A DNA stretch of 64,000 nt from Udeniomyces pyricola (lineage: Eukaryota > Basidiomycota > Tremellomycetes > Cystofilobasidiales > Mrakiaceae): assembly GCA_039545295.1 (NCBI GenBank), contig BCIK01000002.1, positions 1,202,108-1,266,107 on the forward strand. Direction: 5' to 3'. Below are positions 11,848-22,373 of the stretch, piece by piece. The first letter of the stretch is position 1, and every line of letters begins with the position of its first letter. Made by a program: the position numbers and the translations under genes. Below the pieces are notes generated by a model. That model was given only the letters and a program-made list of their open reading frames with translations. It made no database searches and had not been told where the DNA came from.

Positions 11848-12122
11848 TGTTCGACCAATCATACTACCCTCCAACATCTCTATACATTGGCAAATGGAAG
11901 GGGCCCCAAGACGGCCATCATATATCTCTCTAGTTGTCATTGATTTGCATTGTTTGCTTGTCCCATGTGATTCCCGTCAAGTTACCATCTTTCTTTCTGA
12001 CTCGCTCATCACGATTCGTAGCATCCGTTTGATCAACCTTTTCAAATATCCAAGCTGATGATCATTGGCACAGACATACCCACTGCTTCTTTGCTTACGA
12101 CCCTCACTATGCGATGGATGAT

Positions 12123-13669
12123 CTATGCCTTCCTTGTCATCTGCCGGATAGCCAGTTCCCTGACACCCCCTTGAGCCTCCCATTCCTCCCATGAGATTCC
12201 CCCAAACCATAGTTCTGTGCCGCACCCCCTCTCCGTACGATCCTCGCCCTCGAATCGGGTAACGCTGGCATACGGCAGCTCTCCCGCCCGGCCCCGAGTC
12301 CAGCAACTGGCCTCTTTGCTCGAAGGGACTTCGAGGAAGTTGCGAAGCGTGCCTTCGGACTTGAAACCCATGCGAAGAGCCGCGTTAGACGATGCGACGT
12401 TGGGCGCAATGGCAGTGTACTGGACACGGCGAAGCCCGAGCCCGTGAGCGATGTTAGAATCGGGGAGGAGGGTGGTTGAGTCTGGATCAGGCATAGTGAA
12501 TCCATACGCCAGCATGAGAGAGATAGCGTGAGTGAGAACATGGGTCCGACGGAATTCCTGTTGAATACGTCATGAGAGACCACAGAAGGGCCGGACGTAA
12601 GGCAATGTACAACATGCATCAGTCAGAAAGCGATATCATGTCCACCTGGACCATATACCAATCAACCCCCACACCGATTTGACCAATGAACATGTTGCTC
12701 ACCTTCAACACTATAACATGACCAATCTCGGCAGTCAGTGTCTTGCGTGAGGCTTGATAATAATTGATGAACCCGGCGAAGCGAGGCGTGGATGGATCTG
12801 CCTCGAGATCGAAGATGGCAAAGTTACAGGCTGTGGGGTCCGCTCGCCAGTCTTCAAGGAAGTGATGGAAAGAGTTGATTGAAAAGGGTCCCCAGGGAAG
12901 GTACTGGAAACATGTCCTGTCAGGCGGAGTGGGGTCCATAGGACAGGAAACGCAGATGGTGTGGCACAAGCGATGAGCGCTTGAAAGAGCTGATACAAAG
13001 ATGATAGCACACGTATCCGGGCATACATATATACACATATATATACTATATATAACGCACTCTATGTCCTGGTTCGTGGCATCTACATAGAGCTTCGCAT
13101 GCAAAGATGGCTACGAGTGTAGACGAGAGCAGTCCGCAGGACGGAAAGAATGTTAGCGCCTTGCTGCCAGCCAAGGCACTCAACGGCGTCGATACACGTA
13201 CGATGAAAGGCGTGATGAGGATCTTGCTAGATCGAAGCTCCTGAATGCAGCAGTACGCATCCAAGTCAGTATGCATCAGCAAGTAGACACCGTTGTCATT
13301 GACCCTTCTTTCAAGAATGGACCCTCTATCTCGGCGCCGGCTTCTGATGTTACGGCTCTCGGAACGTTAGGTGGAGCCACCCACCTGGACGGGGAAGATG
13401 AAGTTGAGGTCGTAATCTGATTGTGATGTCGTCGCATGCGGGGGGTCAATCGATGTATCGCGAACGTGGAGGGGTGGAGGCTTCCAAGTATTGAGAAACG
13501 AAGGCGAATGCTGAATAGATGGACCTGTAGATGACGGCAACAGGGTTGGGAGGGTTGAGATCCATAGAGTTTGAAATTGCAAGCACAGATCAGGATGGCG
13601 AAAACTCAGATTTGCCAGAGGACAGTAGGTATGCTCAGAGCTCGTTGGAGAAACGAACGTACGCGACAT
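12123..13669 (-). CDS. GNAT-family N-acetyltransferase (RimJ/RimL-like)
   Basis: Predicted acetyl-CoA-dependent N-acetyltransferase of the fungal RimJ/RimL-like type; substrate unknown. Five exons on the minus strand: 13669-13385, 13240-13202, 13110-13057, 12903-12703 and 12557-12123, closing in frame at 337 residues. Seen: an N-terminal strand block (DYDLNFIFPVQ, then ELRSSKILITPFI), the YLPWGPF segment, the core strand TAEIGHVIVL, the acetyl-CoA-loop helix region (EFRRTHVLTHAISLML), GLRRVQY and the motif-B end N-x-A-S-x-x-A-A-L-R-M-G-F. It finishes in the usual TELWFGGISWEEWE tail. The start may instead be at 13747, in the same frame, because the N-terminal ~70 residues are not conserved. 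Confidence 0.85.
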
Positions 13670-13749
13670 GGCTTGTGATGGTGATGATTGATCGAGGGCA
13701 TAACGTTGAGGCCGCTGTGGCCCAAGTCGGCGAAAATGAGATATCATGA

Positions 13750-14491
13750 TTTCATATGGCTGTGATTCTAGTATATAGCTGACGGTCTCTGACTGTTTGT
13801 TGCTTGATTATGACTCAACAGTCTGAGTTGCCTCGCTCAATAGAGGACCTTGAGTCCAAGTGGGAGAAGGCCTGATAAAGGATTCTCAATCTCACGGGAT
13901 TTCCTTTTTTTTTTCAAATAGACTTCTTCACTTATGGTTTGGTGCCTGGACTTTTCATCAGGTCCAACCCTGGTGATCAGCGTCACTGTCACACGCGACT
14001 AATGCACTTTCTGGATCTACATCAACTCTTCTGTCACCACTGGGAGATTTGGTCAGAGATATTCACCAATACTGGCTGCACCTGGCTGCTGTCAGCAAAG
14101 CCAAACCAATCAACATTCATGGTCTCGATACGAACAGCATTCGCTTTCAATCAGACTCACCGGTCGGCTTATTACTTAGTACTCGGCTTCGTCCGTCGTT
14201 CTCGCACGCGCTTGTCGGCGCGTCGGGCTTGGCCGGTGCGTTTTGTTAAGATGTTGACGTCACACACCCAGGCCCGGCTGATCCTGTCCGGCCTGGTCGA
14301 CTGATCTCTGGATCTTCTCGCTCGTCATGACCTGTTGTGATATTGCTGAGTGGGATGTTGAGCTGGATGCTATGCTCGTGTGCGTTGAACCTTAACAATT
14401 CAGACGATATATATTGGGCCGGCCTCGAATGTGTGACATGGATGATCCGATGTGAACTCATCACATTGTAAACATCATATATCATATATAC
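13750..14491. other. intergenic between GNAT gene and mobile-element candidate
   Basis: No gene supported. The last 90 nt are A/T-rich with repeated CATATAT, ending in the ATAC that is repeated on the far side of the element. Confidence 0.4.
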
Positions 14492-14509
14492 ACTGTGGAA
14501 AATTGGATG

Positions 14510-14735
14510 CGCATTATTCCTGCGCCGATTCGTCAGATCGGCTCGTTCTTCCCGCGCGCGCGGCGTATTATTTTTGCACCGATCTCGATCCTCACCCAAA
14601 GAATCGGCGCAGGTATGTCTGCGCCGATTTCGGTGAGCTTTTGTTGCGCCGTTCACTGCCTGAGAATCGGCGCAGAAATACCGCGCCGATTCAATACGTT
14701 TTTACTGCGTCGATTCTTTCCACTCCAGGCTGCTA
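14510..14735. repeat. left subterminal array of the GCGCCGATT motif
   Basis: Exact or one-mismatch copies of TGCGCCGATT or its reverse complement AATCGGCGCA occur here about every 20-50 nt, in both orientations (for example TCTGCGCCGATTTCGG and GAATCGGCGCAGAAA). The arrangement mirrors the right array. Confidence 0.7.
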
Positions 14736-14933
14736 GCAAATTTTCACATTCAGGCTTGCGTCGCTTATAAAATACACATATATACATCAAGTATGAATGA
14801 ATCCATGAAACTACAAAGCTATGAAACCCCAACAAGAAGGCAAACCCAACACGAACGCAGAAGACAAGACAAAGTCAAAATGAGGAATACACGACCAAGA
14901 CAGAAACAGACAAAATAGGCTTACTTGTTCTGC

Positions 14934-15084
14934 TTAACCGGAGTTTGCGCTGCTCACTGATGAGAGGCTTCCACCGTCATCGTCATCGTCCTCGCGATCA
15001 CCGTTGCCCACGCCTCTGGCTAACCCGACATCGTCGTCACCTATACCCTGCACATCCCCACTCCCCTCCCCGGCCTGATCCTCT

Positions 15085-15122
<38 letters not shown>

Positions 15123-16709
15123 TTGAAGTAACTGAGGGTCGAGAGAGCTCTCAGGCAACGCTGCTGTCATGCCCAGTTCTGTCAGCTGTTGATTTGACCT
15201 CTCGATCGTTCGGANTGGATCCGAGAGGCACAACCTGACTGCTTTGGCAGTCGTCTGCGGATCGCTGAAGATCGGGTGAACATAAGAATCACTGAGGAGA
15301 GAAGAGATGAGAAAGTACGGCGAACGAGGCACAGGGTTTGACAACGATACAATCAGTCTGCGCATGAGTAGCACAACGAACCAGAGAATGGAAGCCATGG
15401 TCGACTTACTGTTCGCTCCTTGCGATATCAGTGATCAGGCGTCTGAGTGCCCAATCGTTCTCGTACCTCGGTCGTTTGGTGACCGGGTTTTGGAACACGT
15501 CCTCAAACCCTTCGGAGGTGAGATCTGACTTCAGCTGACCGAGGGCAGATGAGAGAAGATGGCATATAATGAGCGCCGCAATGTCGAAAGCGTGAGTGAA
15601 AGCAGAAAAAAAAAAAAAAAGAGGCCGAGAGAAGACCGAGGACTTACGAGCTCGACAATCTCTGTCAGTTCCTGAGGACTGTATGTCGAAGTCCTGTCAT
15701 CGTAGGGCTCGCCTGCATTTTCCTTGCGTCGCGTATAGAACGATGCAAGGCGCCGACGGGCGATAACCTGCAATTGATGATCAAGTGCAATTGGTGATCA
15801 GATAAGATACAACGATGGATCGAGTAGGCTGAAAGTCACAACGGACATACTCGGACTTGATTGTAGATAATCTTGGCCGTCACAGGCGCAAACTTTGGCT
15901 TGCCGCCCGAAGTAGTCGGTACGACAGTGCCGACCGCATCCTCGATGCTTCCGACCGGGTCTTTCCACAGACCCAACATCTCTCGAATGCTGGCTCTCTT
16001 CCGCCCAGCAGCTTTGGCCTTGCCATCTGGGATGGATGCCCAGGTGACGTAGCCTCTAGCTTCCTTCTCCTGCACCCGACGCTTCTCTGCTTGCTTCTTG
16101 TATTTTTTGACTGCATGGAATAATGGGAACAGATCAACAGAAGCATGAGCCGATGGGCTGCATACATGCATACCAGAGAAGGTGAGATGAGAGAGGATCA
16201 CACGTACTTTTGGCGTCGGCGACAGCTATGGCGTTCTCGGCGACAGCTTTGGCGTTCTCCAGCTCACGGATTCTGGCCTCCGCCTCGATAAGTCTGAGCT
16301 TATCAGCCGAGGGTAACTTCTTGGTGGGCGCCTTCTTTCTGCTGGAGGTCGTCTTCTTCCTTTGAGGGGAAGTCGGCCCCTTCGAGACGGCCCGAGATTC
16401 GTTGGAGTTCCTTCTGGAAGCCATGACAGAGCTTTGGTCGACTTCCATCTGACTCAAGGGGTCAGCTTGGTTACTTCCGAGCAAGTGGCGCACACCTTGC
16501 ACGTCAGATTCAAGAGAGCTTCTCACCAGATCCGAATCTTCAAGACCTCCAGGTTCCTGGACTTGCATCTCGGCCCGGCCGAGATCAGGGGGGTCATCTC
16601 GCCCCACCAAAGGCAAGGGGTTTCTGTATCTCGCTGTCCTGTATCCTTTGGCGCTCGTCAGACGGGGTGGTGGAACATAGGGATCCGGAGAAGCATCAAA
16701 GTTGGGCAT
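14934..16709 (-). CDS. coiled-coil, acidic-tailed protein encoded inside the mobile-element candidate
   Basis: Function not recognised. Five exons on the minus strand: 16709-16208, 16110-15851, 15767-15648, 15534-15410 and 15291-14934, closing in frame at 454 residues. Seen in order: a Pro/Ser-rich N-terminus, a basic patch (PQRKKTTSSRKK, about residue 120-140) and a coiled coil (ADKLRLIEAEARIRELENAK, continuing KKYKKQAEKRRVQEKEARG). A conserved-looking central block (WKDPVGSIED, TAKIIYNQVR, then ARRRLASFYTRRKE) and a second block (RPRYENDWALRRLITDIARS) follow. The end is acidic, with 14 Glu in a row and a D-rich tail. No DDE, RNase H-like or zinc-knuckle motif is visible. One base, 15215, is called N, so one residue is unknown. 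Lying wholly between the subterminal repeat arrays, it is probably the element's own DNA-binding or accessory protein. Confidence 0.6.
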
Positions 16710-16937
16710 GAGAAGGCGTTTGGTCGTTGCGTCGACAGGGTGGCAGTTGGAGGCAGCTGGACTTTGGAAGGCTCCGCGAGCGAGACCGAGTCTGAGATCT
16801 CTCAAGTCCAGGATTTCCCACTTTCAGATGGCTATAACTTTCCTCATACCTGACAGATCCGGTCAGAAACTTTCATAGGGTCTTTGGCATGCCTAATGAG
16901 CTTAATCTCAGGCTCTATAGAAAGGTTCCTATCGGTG

Positions 16938-17060
16938 CGTTTATTCTGCGCCGATCAGCTCAAAATCGACGCGGAATTGACGCGCCGATCCTGAGCTGAG
17001 ATAACTGCGCCGATTTCCAGAAATTCCCGATCGAGCGCACAATTCCTGCGCCGATGCTTC
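16938..17060. repeat. right subterminal array of the GCGCCGATT motif
   Basis: Four clear copies of GCGCCGAT (in CTGCGCCGATCAG, GCGCCGATCCTGAG, CTGCGCCGATTTCC and CTGCGCCGATGC) plus one degenerate inverted copy (AAAATCGACGCGG) within 120 nt, adjacent to the right inverted end. Confidence 0.7.
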
Positions 17061-17195
17061 CCACAGTATACAAACCACAGGCAACATGCTTGTAGATAAC
17101 AGCCCCCATCGCCGGTCCCACCATGCATAGATAACCATCGCTTCCGTCAACCATCATCCACCACCTCTCGCACTGTCACTGATTTCCCCTGTGTC

Positions 17196-18380
17196 ATGTC
17201 CCTTACATCGTCAACAATGGCAACTCGACTTCACCTACACCCCGATCCAGAGCGGACCATCATGCCTATACTTTGCTCTGAACCCCATTACCCTCAATCT
17301 CTTCCAACCCTCGGGCTCTTTCTCGCCAACCTTGCGCCAACAGCCTCCTCCTTGTCCACCATATCCACTTGGTCTACTATCCCACCAACACATCCGATCA
17401 GTACCTCCTCCACCTCGACCGAACCCTTTGTCATCATCGCGTTGACGAGTCCTCCTTCTGCTCCTCAATTCCGGCTTTACTGCTCCCTCGAATCCCGCCC
17501 TGCCTCGTCCTACTCGGCCGACGATCTTTCCGCCGCCATCGAGCTCATACTCTCTTCTCTCGCTTATCTCCGGAGGAAACTCTTATTCGAGGCAGTTTTC
17601 ACGGAGAAGCAGAGTCGGGAGATGTATGTGGGAGGCTTGAACGGGATTTGGGTCGATGCGATGGTCCAAAGAGGAATGTTGGAACCAGGCCGAGACCGGC
17701 TGATCAGGTATGGTGTATGGCTCAGCCCTGAATATTCTACTACCTCTGAGGGTTCGGGGAACCAGGGAAATCAGATATCGAATGAATACGTGATCAGACA
17801 GGGACGTGAAGAAGATGTCGATCTGGTGGGTCCCCGTATTTGGTCGTTTTTTTTTTTCTTCTTCTTTATGTTTTTCTTTTTTTCGTGTTTTTTTTTCTTT
17901 TTCTTTTTTCTCTCTCTTCATTTGACAACTGAAACAAATGGTTCACGTTACTTCCCACTGGAATGCTTGGATCAGATTGTCTCCACGTCCAAGATTCCTC
18001 GTCCAGCGCCGTACATCATCTCTCGGCTCCCCACCACCTCGGTTCTGATAGCCCACCCTTCCGAATCTTGCTCCTCACCTCCTCCGATCGCTTGGATCCT
18101 CAACCATGCCGACTCATCCCTTGGTACCCTCTACGTTGTCTCATCCCATCGCCGTCTGGGACTCGCTAAGCAGGTCGTCGCCCATCGACTGCGGGATATG
18201 GCGCAGGCACAAAGCGATGAGAGAAAAATGCGAGGCTGGGTCTGCGTTGAAGATGGCGTCAACGTGGAAAGCGAAGGTCTGTGGAAAAGCCTTGGATGGC
18301 AACGGAGATGGGGATGCTTTTGGATGGAGCTAGATGCACTGCTTCGGGATAGGAAGGCAGGCGTGGTTGAGGAAAGATAG
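17196..18380 (+). CDS. GNAT-type acetyltransferase (FR47/GLYAT-like C-terminal domain)
   Basis: Predicted acyl-CoA-dependent N-acyltransferase; substrate unknown. Two exons, 17196-17825 and 17976-18380, join in frame to 344 residues; reading straight through the intron would add a poly-Phe stretch, which supports splicing it out. The C-terminal half shows the GNAT fold: APYIISRLPTTSVLIAH, then AWILNHADSSLGTLYVVSSHRRLGLAKQVV (acetyl-CoA-binding Q/R-x-x-G-x-G/A type loop, here HRRLGLA), then VCVEDGVNVESEGLWKSLGWQ. The N-terminal half (helical, with LRRKLLFEAVFTEKQSREMY) is the less conserved GLYAT-like part. A second in-frame ATG at 17217 could be the start. The mobile-element candidate ends 128 nt upstream, within its promoter or leader. 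Confidence 0.78.
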   Translation: MSLTSSTMATRLHLHPDPERTIMPILCSEPHYPQSLPTLGLFLANLAPTASSLSTISTWSTIPPTHPISTSSTSTEPFVIIALTSPPSAPQFRLYCSLESRPASSYSADDLSAAIELILSSLAYLRRKLLFEAVFTEKQSREMYVGGLNGIWVDAMVQRGMLEPGRDRLIRYGVWLSPEYSTTSEGSGNQGNQISNEYVIRQGREEDVDLVGPRIWSFFFFFFFMFFFFSCFFFFFFFLSLHLTTETNGSRYFPLECLDQIVSTSKIPRPAPYIISRLPTTSVLIAHPSESCSSPPPIAWILNHADSSLGTLYVVSSHRRLGLAKQVVAHRLRDMAQAQSDERKMRGWVCVEDGVNVESEGLWKSLGWQRRWGCFWMELDALLRDRKAGVVEER

Positions 18381-19240
18381 AGAAGCTGAGACGGAACTGA
18401 TGGCATGTGCGGTATGACAACGCCGAATATATAGGAGACCTATGAGCTGCGTGGGTAATCACTTACTACATCGGACAGATATCATCTATCATCGCGGACC
18501 TGGACAGAACAAGCTACGTATTGGCGGCGACAGACGTACATGGACAAGTTCACGTCGTGTTATGAACAGAGTTCAGGGGGTGCTGTGTGTGTCTTGCAAA
18601 GCTCACCAGGCACTACGCAGTAACGATTAAGCGCGCTGGAAAACGTGGAGGAGCATCAAGTATATTAATTGTCGAACGCGTGCCAACATTCATCGATCCA
18701 TCTTCCGCCGCTCTCCGGTGTCTTTCCTCGCTCACTCGTCATACAAGCTACAAGTCCATGCACTTGGACGCGCTTTGCTCAGCACTCTAGTAGATCGCAT
18801 GGTGATCGATATCTGTTGTTCAGCCGCCATCAAATATCGAATGCCGACTGCGACTGTGCATCTCTCATCGGTCACACCCGTAGCTGTCCCTTTGACGGAT
18901 CTTGATGCGAGCATTGGCGTCGGCAAGCTGCACGTACCCCTTATGACTGAATCGAGTATCGACACGACAGCGGACACCTGATTGATGATTCACTCGTCAG
19001 TCTAAATAACCTTTGATTGCTTGCTTCAAGAAATAGGTTGCTAGTCTTGCAGCTTGCTGCATGCTGTCCCGACTCCGAGCGTTTGAGTTCAGCTGAGCTT
19101 AACGTCCTTCCATTTCCTTCCCAACCCTCTCCTCTTCTCCCTCCTATCTCTCCCGGAACATACCTTGCCCTGCAAAATCATTTCCACACGTCTCCTACCA
19201 TCTCCAGCCGGCATCCAGACACTTCACCTCGACCATTGCC
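18381..19240. other. intergenic, no gene supported
   Basis: Short open frames only; none matches a family. The last 120 nt are C/T-rich, fitting the leader of the next gene. Confidence 0.45.
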
Positions 19241-21418
19241 ATGTCCACTGTCAGCTGGGATCTTGCGCTCGGACCTCCTCTCGTCTCGTCATGGTTGAAT
19301 TTTGCGCTTCTATGCATCGAGTACATAGCTTGTCTTCATCTGCATCTAACGGATTTCTCATCGACCAAGAAGGAGACACCTGTCATGACAAGGACGCCGA
19401 GGGCAGGATATATACAGACCATAAACATCGCTGTTCTCTATCCACCATCTGGCAACCAAGCTTACTCATGCATTGCCTCTCATCCCGCTCTGGCAGATTC
19501 CAAATGATATACACGTACTTCTCTCGCTACCCAAACGACTTTTGGCTTCACAAGGTCGCCGTCATCACCGCCGTCATCAGTGACACCTTGACGGTTTTCG
19601 CGAATGCCGTCTCTATGTATCTCTATCTTATCTCTCATTTTGGAGACGAAGTCTACGCTACAATTCAGCCGTGGCCCATCGTAAGCTTCACTCCATGGCT
19701 TCAGGATGTTCCGAGGGAAAGTATCCAAGCAGAGAGGTCGGACCCATAACATGAGGAGAGACTGACGGTCCCATCTTCTCCTACGTACAGCCTCTCTACG
19801 TTCTTACTACCGGCATCTCAGCTTTCGTCTGTCAAAGTAAGTCTGGTCCTCATTTTGGGTATGGATCTGCCATCATAGTCCAATGAACAATCACTCATCT
19901 CCCTGGTCGAATCGTTCATGTTACAGCGTATCTATCCATGCGTGTCTACCGCTTGTACGTCATGACCCTCCGCTCATTTGATACGCCGCATACAACCATG
20001 ATGTCAGATTATTTCAGCAAGGCCGAGATTGACCGTCTCGCATGCTACTTTATCCATACCCCTTCCTGCTTCCCCGGTTCTTCTCGTACCAGGACACAAC
20101 AGTGGATCTGGCTGGTGGTCATTCTGCCTCTCGTGATGCTGGGGCTGGCTGGTGCCGCTGGTGATGTAGCTGCGATCGCCAGGTTCAACTCTCTTGAAGC
20201 TCGAGCCTCACTCAACACATGGTATGATGACTCTTTTCACAAAACTCGACGTACGTAACTCGTGTCAAAAAGCACACACTGATTTTCACCGTTTGTCTCG
20301 GTACCATTCTCTTCCCTGTCAGGATCATCCTCTGGCTTGTGTCCAACACAGTATGCGATTTGTGTATTGCTAGCATCTTGGTCTACAACTTCAAGCGGCT
20401 ACAGACCGAATGGGTTGCCACTGACGGGTGAGTTCCGTCGGTGTCGATGATTCAAAGATATATCCCATCGCCCTGACCATCTTGTTATCCATCCTATGAC
20501 CTATCCTTCTTATCAACAGTATCATCAAACGATTGTCTTCTTCGGCCATCAGAACGGGCTCAGCTACCGCGTCTATAGCCTTATTGGGCTTTGTCACCTA
20601 TGAAGCCAATCCCTCGAGTAACGTTCGTCACCTCAACTATAAGCTTCTCCTGATTTTGTGCCCCTATGGGGCATCTGCTGAATGAAACTCTACCTATATA
20701 TCTCGGTATTGCCTTGTAACAGGTCTGTCTCTTATTTGGGTTCACGCTTGGTAGAGCGTGAGTACCATGGCCATTCAATCCAGATCACTTAACACTGGAG
20801 AGATGCTGCGTCGATACTAGAACTGGAGACTGACTGAACGGTGTCTTTACTGTAGCTATACTCTCACCCTTATGTTCAACCTCAATCAGAGACAGTCAAC
20901 GCTGGAAAATGAAACCTCACAAGGCCATCAATCGTCCGAACGGGCCGCTGTCAGTGGGATCAAGAAGCGATTCGCTAACGACGACCGGGGCGTGCAAGTT
21001 GAGACGCACAAGATGACAACGTACGAGGATGCTGATCCGATGGAGCTTGTGAGTTTAACCTAGTTTTTTTTTCGGTGTGTGGGCGTGGGAGGAAAACTTG
21101 TGTGTGACTTTCCTGATCGGGCCTCTTTGGAACCTGCGCTCTCGTCGCATAACAGACCTTGCATTATCATCCGACTTCTCACAACCCTTTTGCCGAGCAA
21201 GATCCGACCAGTCCTAGTCATGTGAGTGACGACTGTTCTGAAAACCCCTTCCAAACGTGATATGTACTACGCGCGTCACTCGTGCATCGATTATGAGCTC
21301 ATATTTTTCTTCATCATAGTTTTCGCAGGAACAACACGATGCCTTGGCCGATAGCAAGCGAGACGCTTCGCAGCTCGACCTCTCGCGCCCGATTGAACAG
21401 CCTCACCGAAGAGAGTAA
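19241..21418 (+). CDS. DUF6534 multi-pass membrane protein
   Basis: Member of a basidiomycete-rich family of seven-helix-like membrane proteins of unknown function. Eleven exons: 19241-19320, 19497-19680, 19791-19836, 19927-19954, 20093-20221, 20323-20427, 20520-20622, 20723-20757, 20856-21048, 21156-21221 and 21320-21418, closing in frame at 355 residues. Seen: helix 1 (ALLCIEF, QMIYTYFSRYPNDFW), helix 2 (KVAVITAVISDTLTVFANAV), WPIPLYVLTTGISAFVCQTYLSMRVYRL, helix WIWLVVILPLVMLGLAGAAG and IILWLVSNTVCDLCIASILVYNFKR. The characteristic I-I-x-x-L...TGS-T segment follows, then TLMFNLNQRQS at the DUF6534 end and a polar cytoplasmic tail. Splice junctions all keep frame. Function could be sensory or transport; not determinable here. 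Confidence 0.85.
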
Positions 21419-22373
21419 TAGTTTGAATTATCTACTTGGTAGCGTCAGTGGCAGCGAGAGACTGCGCGCCGGTGTGGTGCGATGGCCACGGGCATATTCT
21501 TTGATTGCGTCAATATTGTGACGTATTGCAGCAGTGTCGGATGTGGTGGATCTTGCCTTCAGACATATATCATGTGTTTGTTTACGAGCTCTGACGATTT
21601 TGTGAGACACGGAGATCGTCGAACACACAGACGCAAAATAGTCATGTAAAAAACATCATGAGCAACAGACTAGACAATATATATTATTGTGGCGCAGTTG
21701 AGATAGATCAAGGTTGGTGTTGAACGCTGAACGTTGACCTCCGTATCAAGACACTCGGGCAACTCATGATCACCATGTAAGGTCGATTTATACACGCTGG
21801 ATCGACTGATCATGTCAAGTCGACGTCGGTCGCGGTGATACATGCAGCATTATGATGGCACACGGTCGACCGTTAGATCGACTAATCGTATGGTCCCCGC
21901 CGGCCTCCTGCTTGACCACGCCCTTACATCGTTTTTTTTCTTTTTTTTTCTGTGTTTCATTTCGCCAGTCGTTCAGTAACACTAAATCTGCCATAATACA
22001 GATGACCAAGAGGAGGTAGCCAGAGTCGAGAGTAGAGAGGGAGAGAAAAGGAGAAGGAAGTAGTAGTAGAGATGACAGAGTGATGGACAACGGGAGTGTG
22101 ATCTATCCGACAAGGGTGTATGTATAAGCATGTAGAGGGGATCAAAACAACGGTTCGAAGGAGAAAAAGGGAGGAGGAAGGGAAGGGGAAGGGGGGGGGG
22201 GACGTGAAGCAACAAAAGGGAAGAAAAAAAAAACATGCAACATGGGGCAAAAGAAACAAATAAAGGGGGGAATGTCGAGGAGAAGAAAGAGCAAGGGACT
22301 GAGGAAAGAGCTCAAGAAGGAGAGAGATGGATGTCTAATGCATTAAAAGGGGGAGGGGATTGCTTTTTTTTTT
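21419..22373. other. intergenic between two convergent genes
   Basis: 3' flanks of the DUF6534 and sugar-transporter genes. The right half (about 22140-22320) is strongly A/G-rich on the plus strand with a G run at 22190-22200 and an A run near 22226-22234. No gene supported. Confidence 0.5.

Larger units (their letters stand above)
14492..17067. mobile_element. candidate DNA transposon with subterminal GCGCCGAT repeats
   Basis: A 2,576-nt unit starts ACTGTGGAAA and ends TTCCCACAGT, i.e. a short imperfect inverted terminal repeat (ACTGTGGRAA). It is flanked on both sides by ATAC (14488-14491 and 17068-17071), compatible with a 4-bp target duplication. Both ends carry dense copies of the motif (C)TGCGCCGATT in both orientations, about seven or eight within 14525-14730 and about five within 16940-17057; the motif is absent from the middle. 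Clustered subterminal repeats are typical of CACTA, hAT and Mutator-type elements, where they bind transposase. The only gene inside has no recognisable transposase core. The element sits 128 nt upstream of the next gene's ATG. Inference from structure; no second copy is visible in this window. Confidence 0.6.

Noticed and set aside
17826..17975. Poly-Phe segment making one long 394-codon ORF
   Set aside because: It is the translation of a T-rich intron; a GTGGGT...CAG intron removes it and keeps the GNAT frame.
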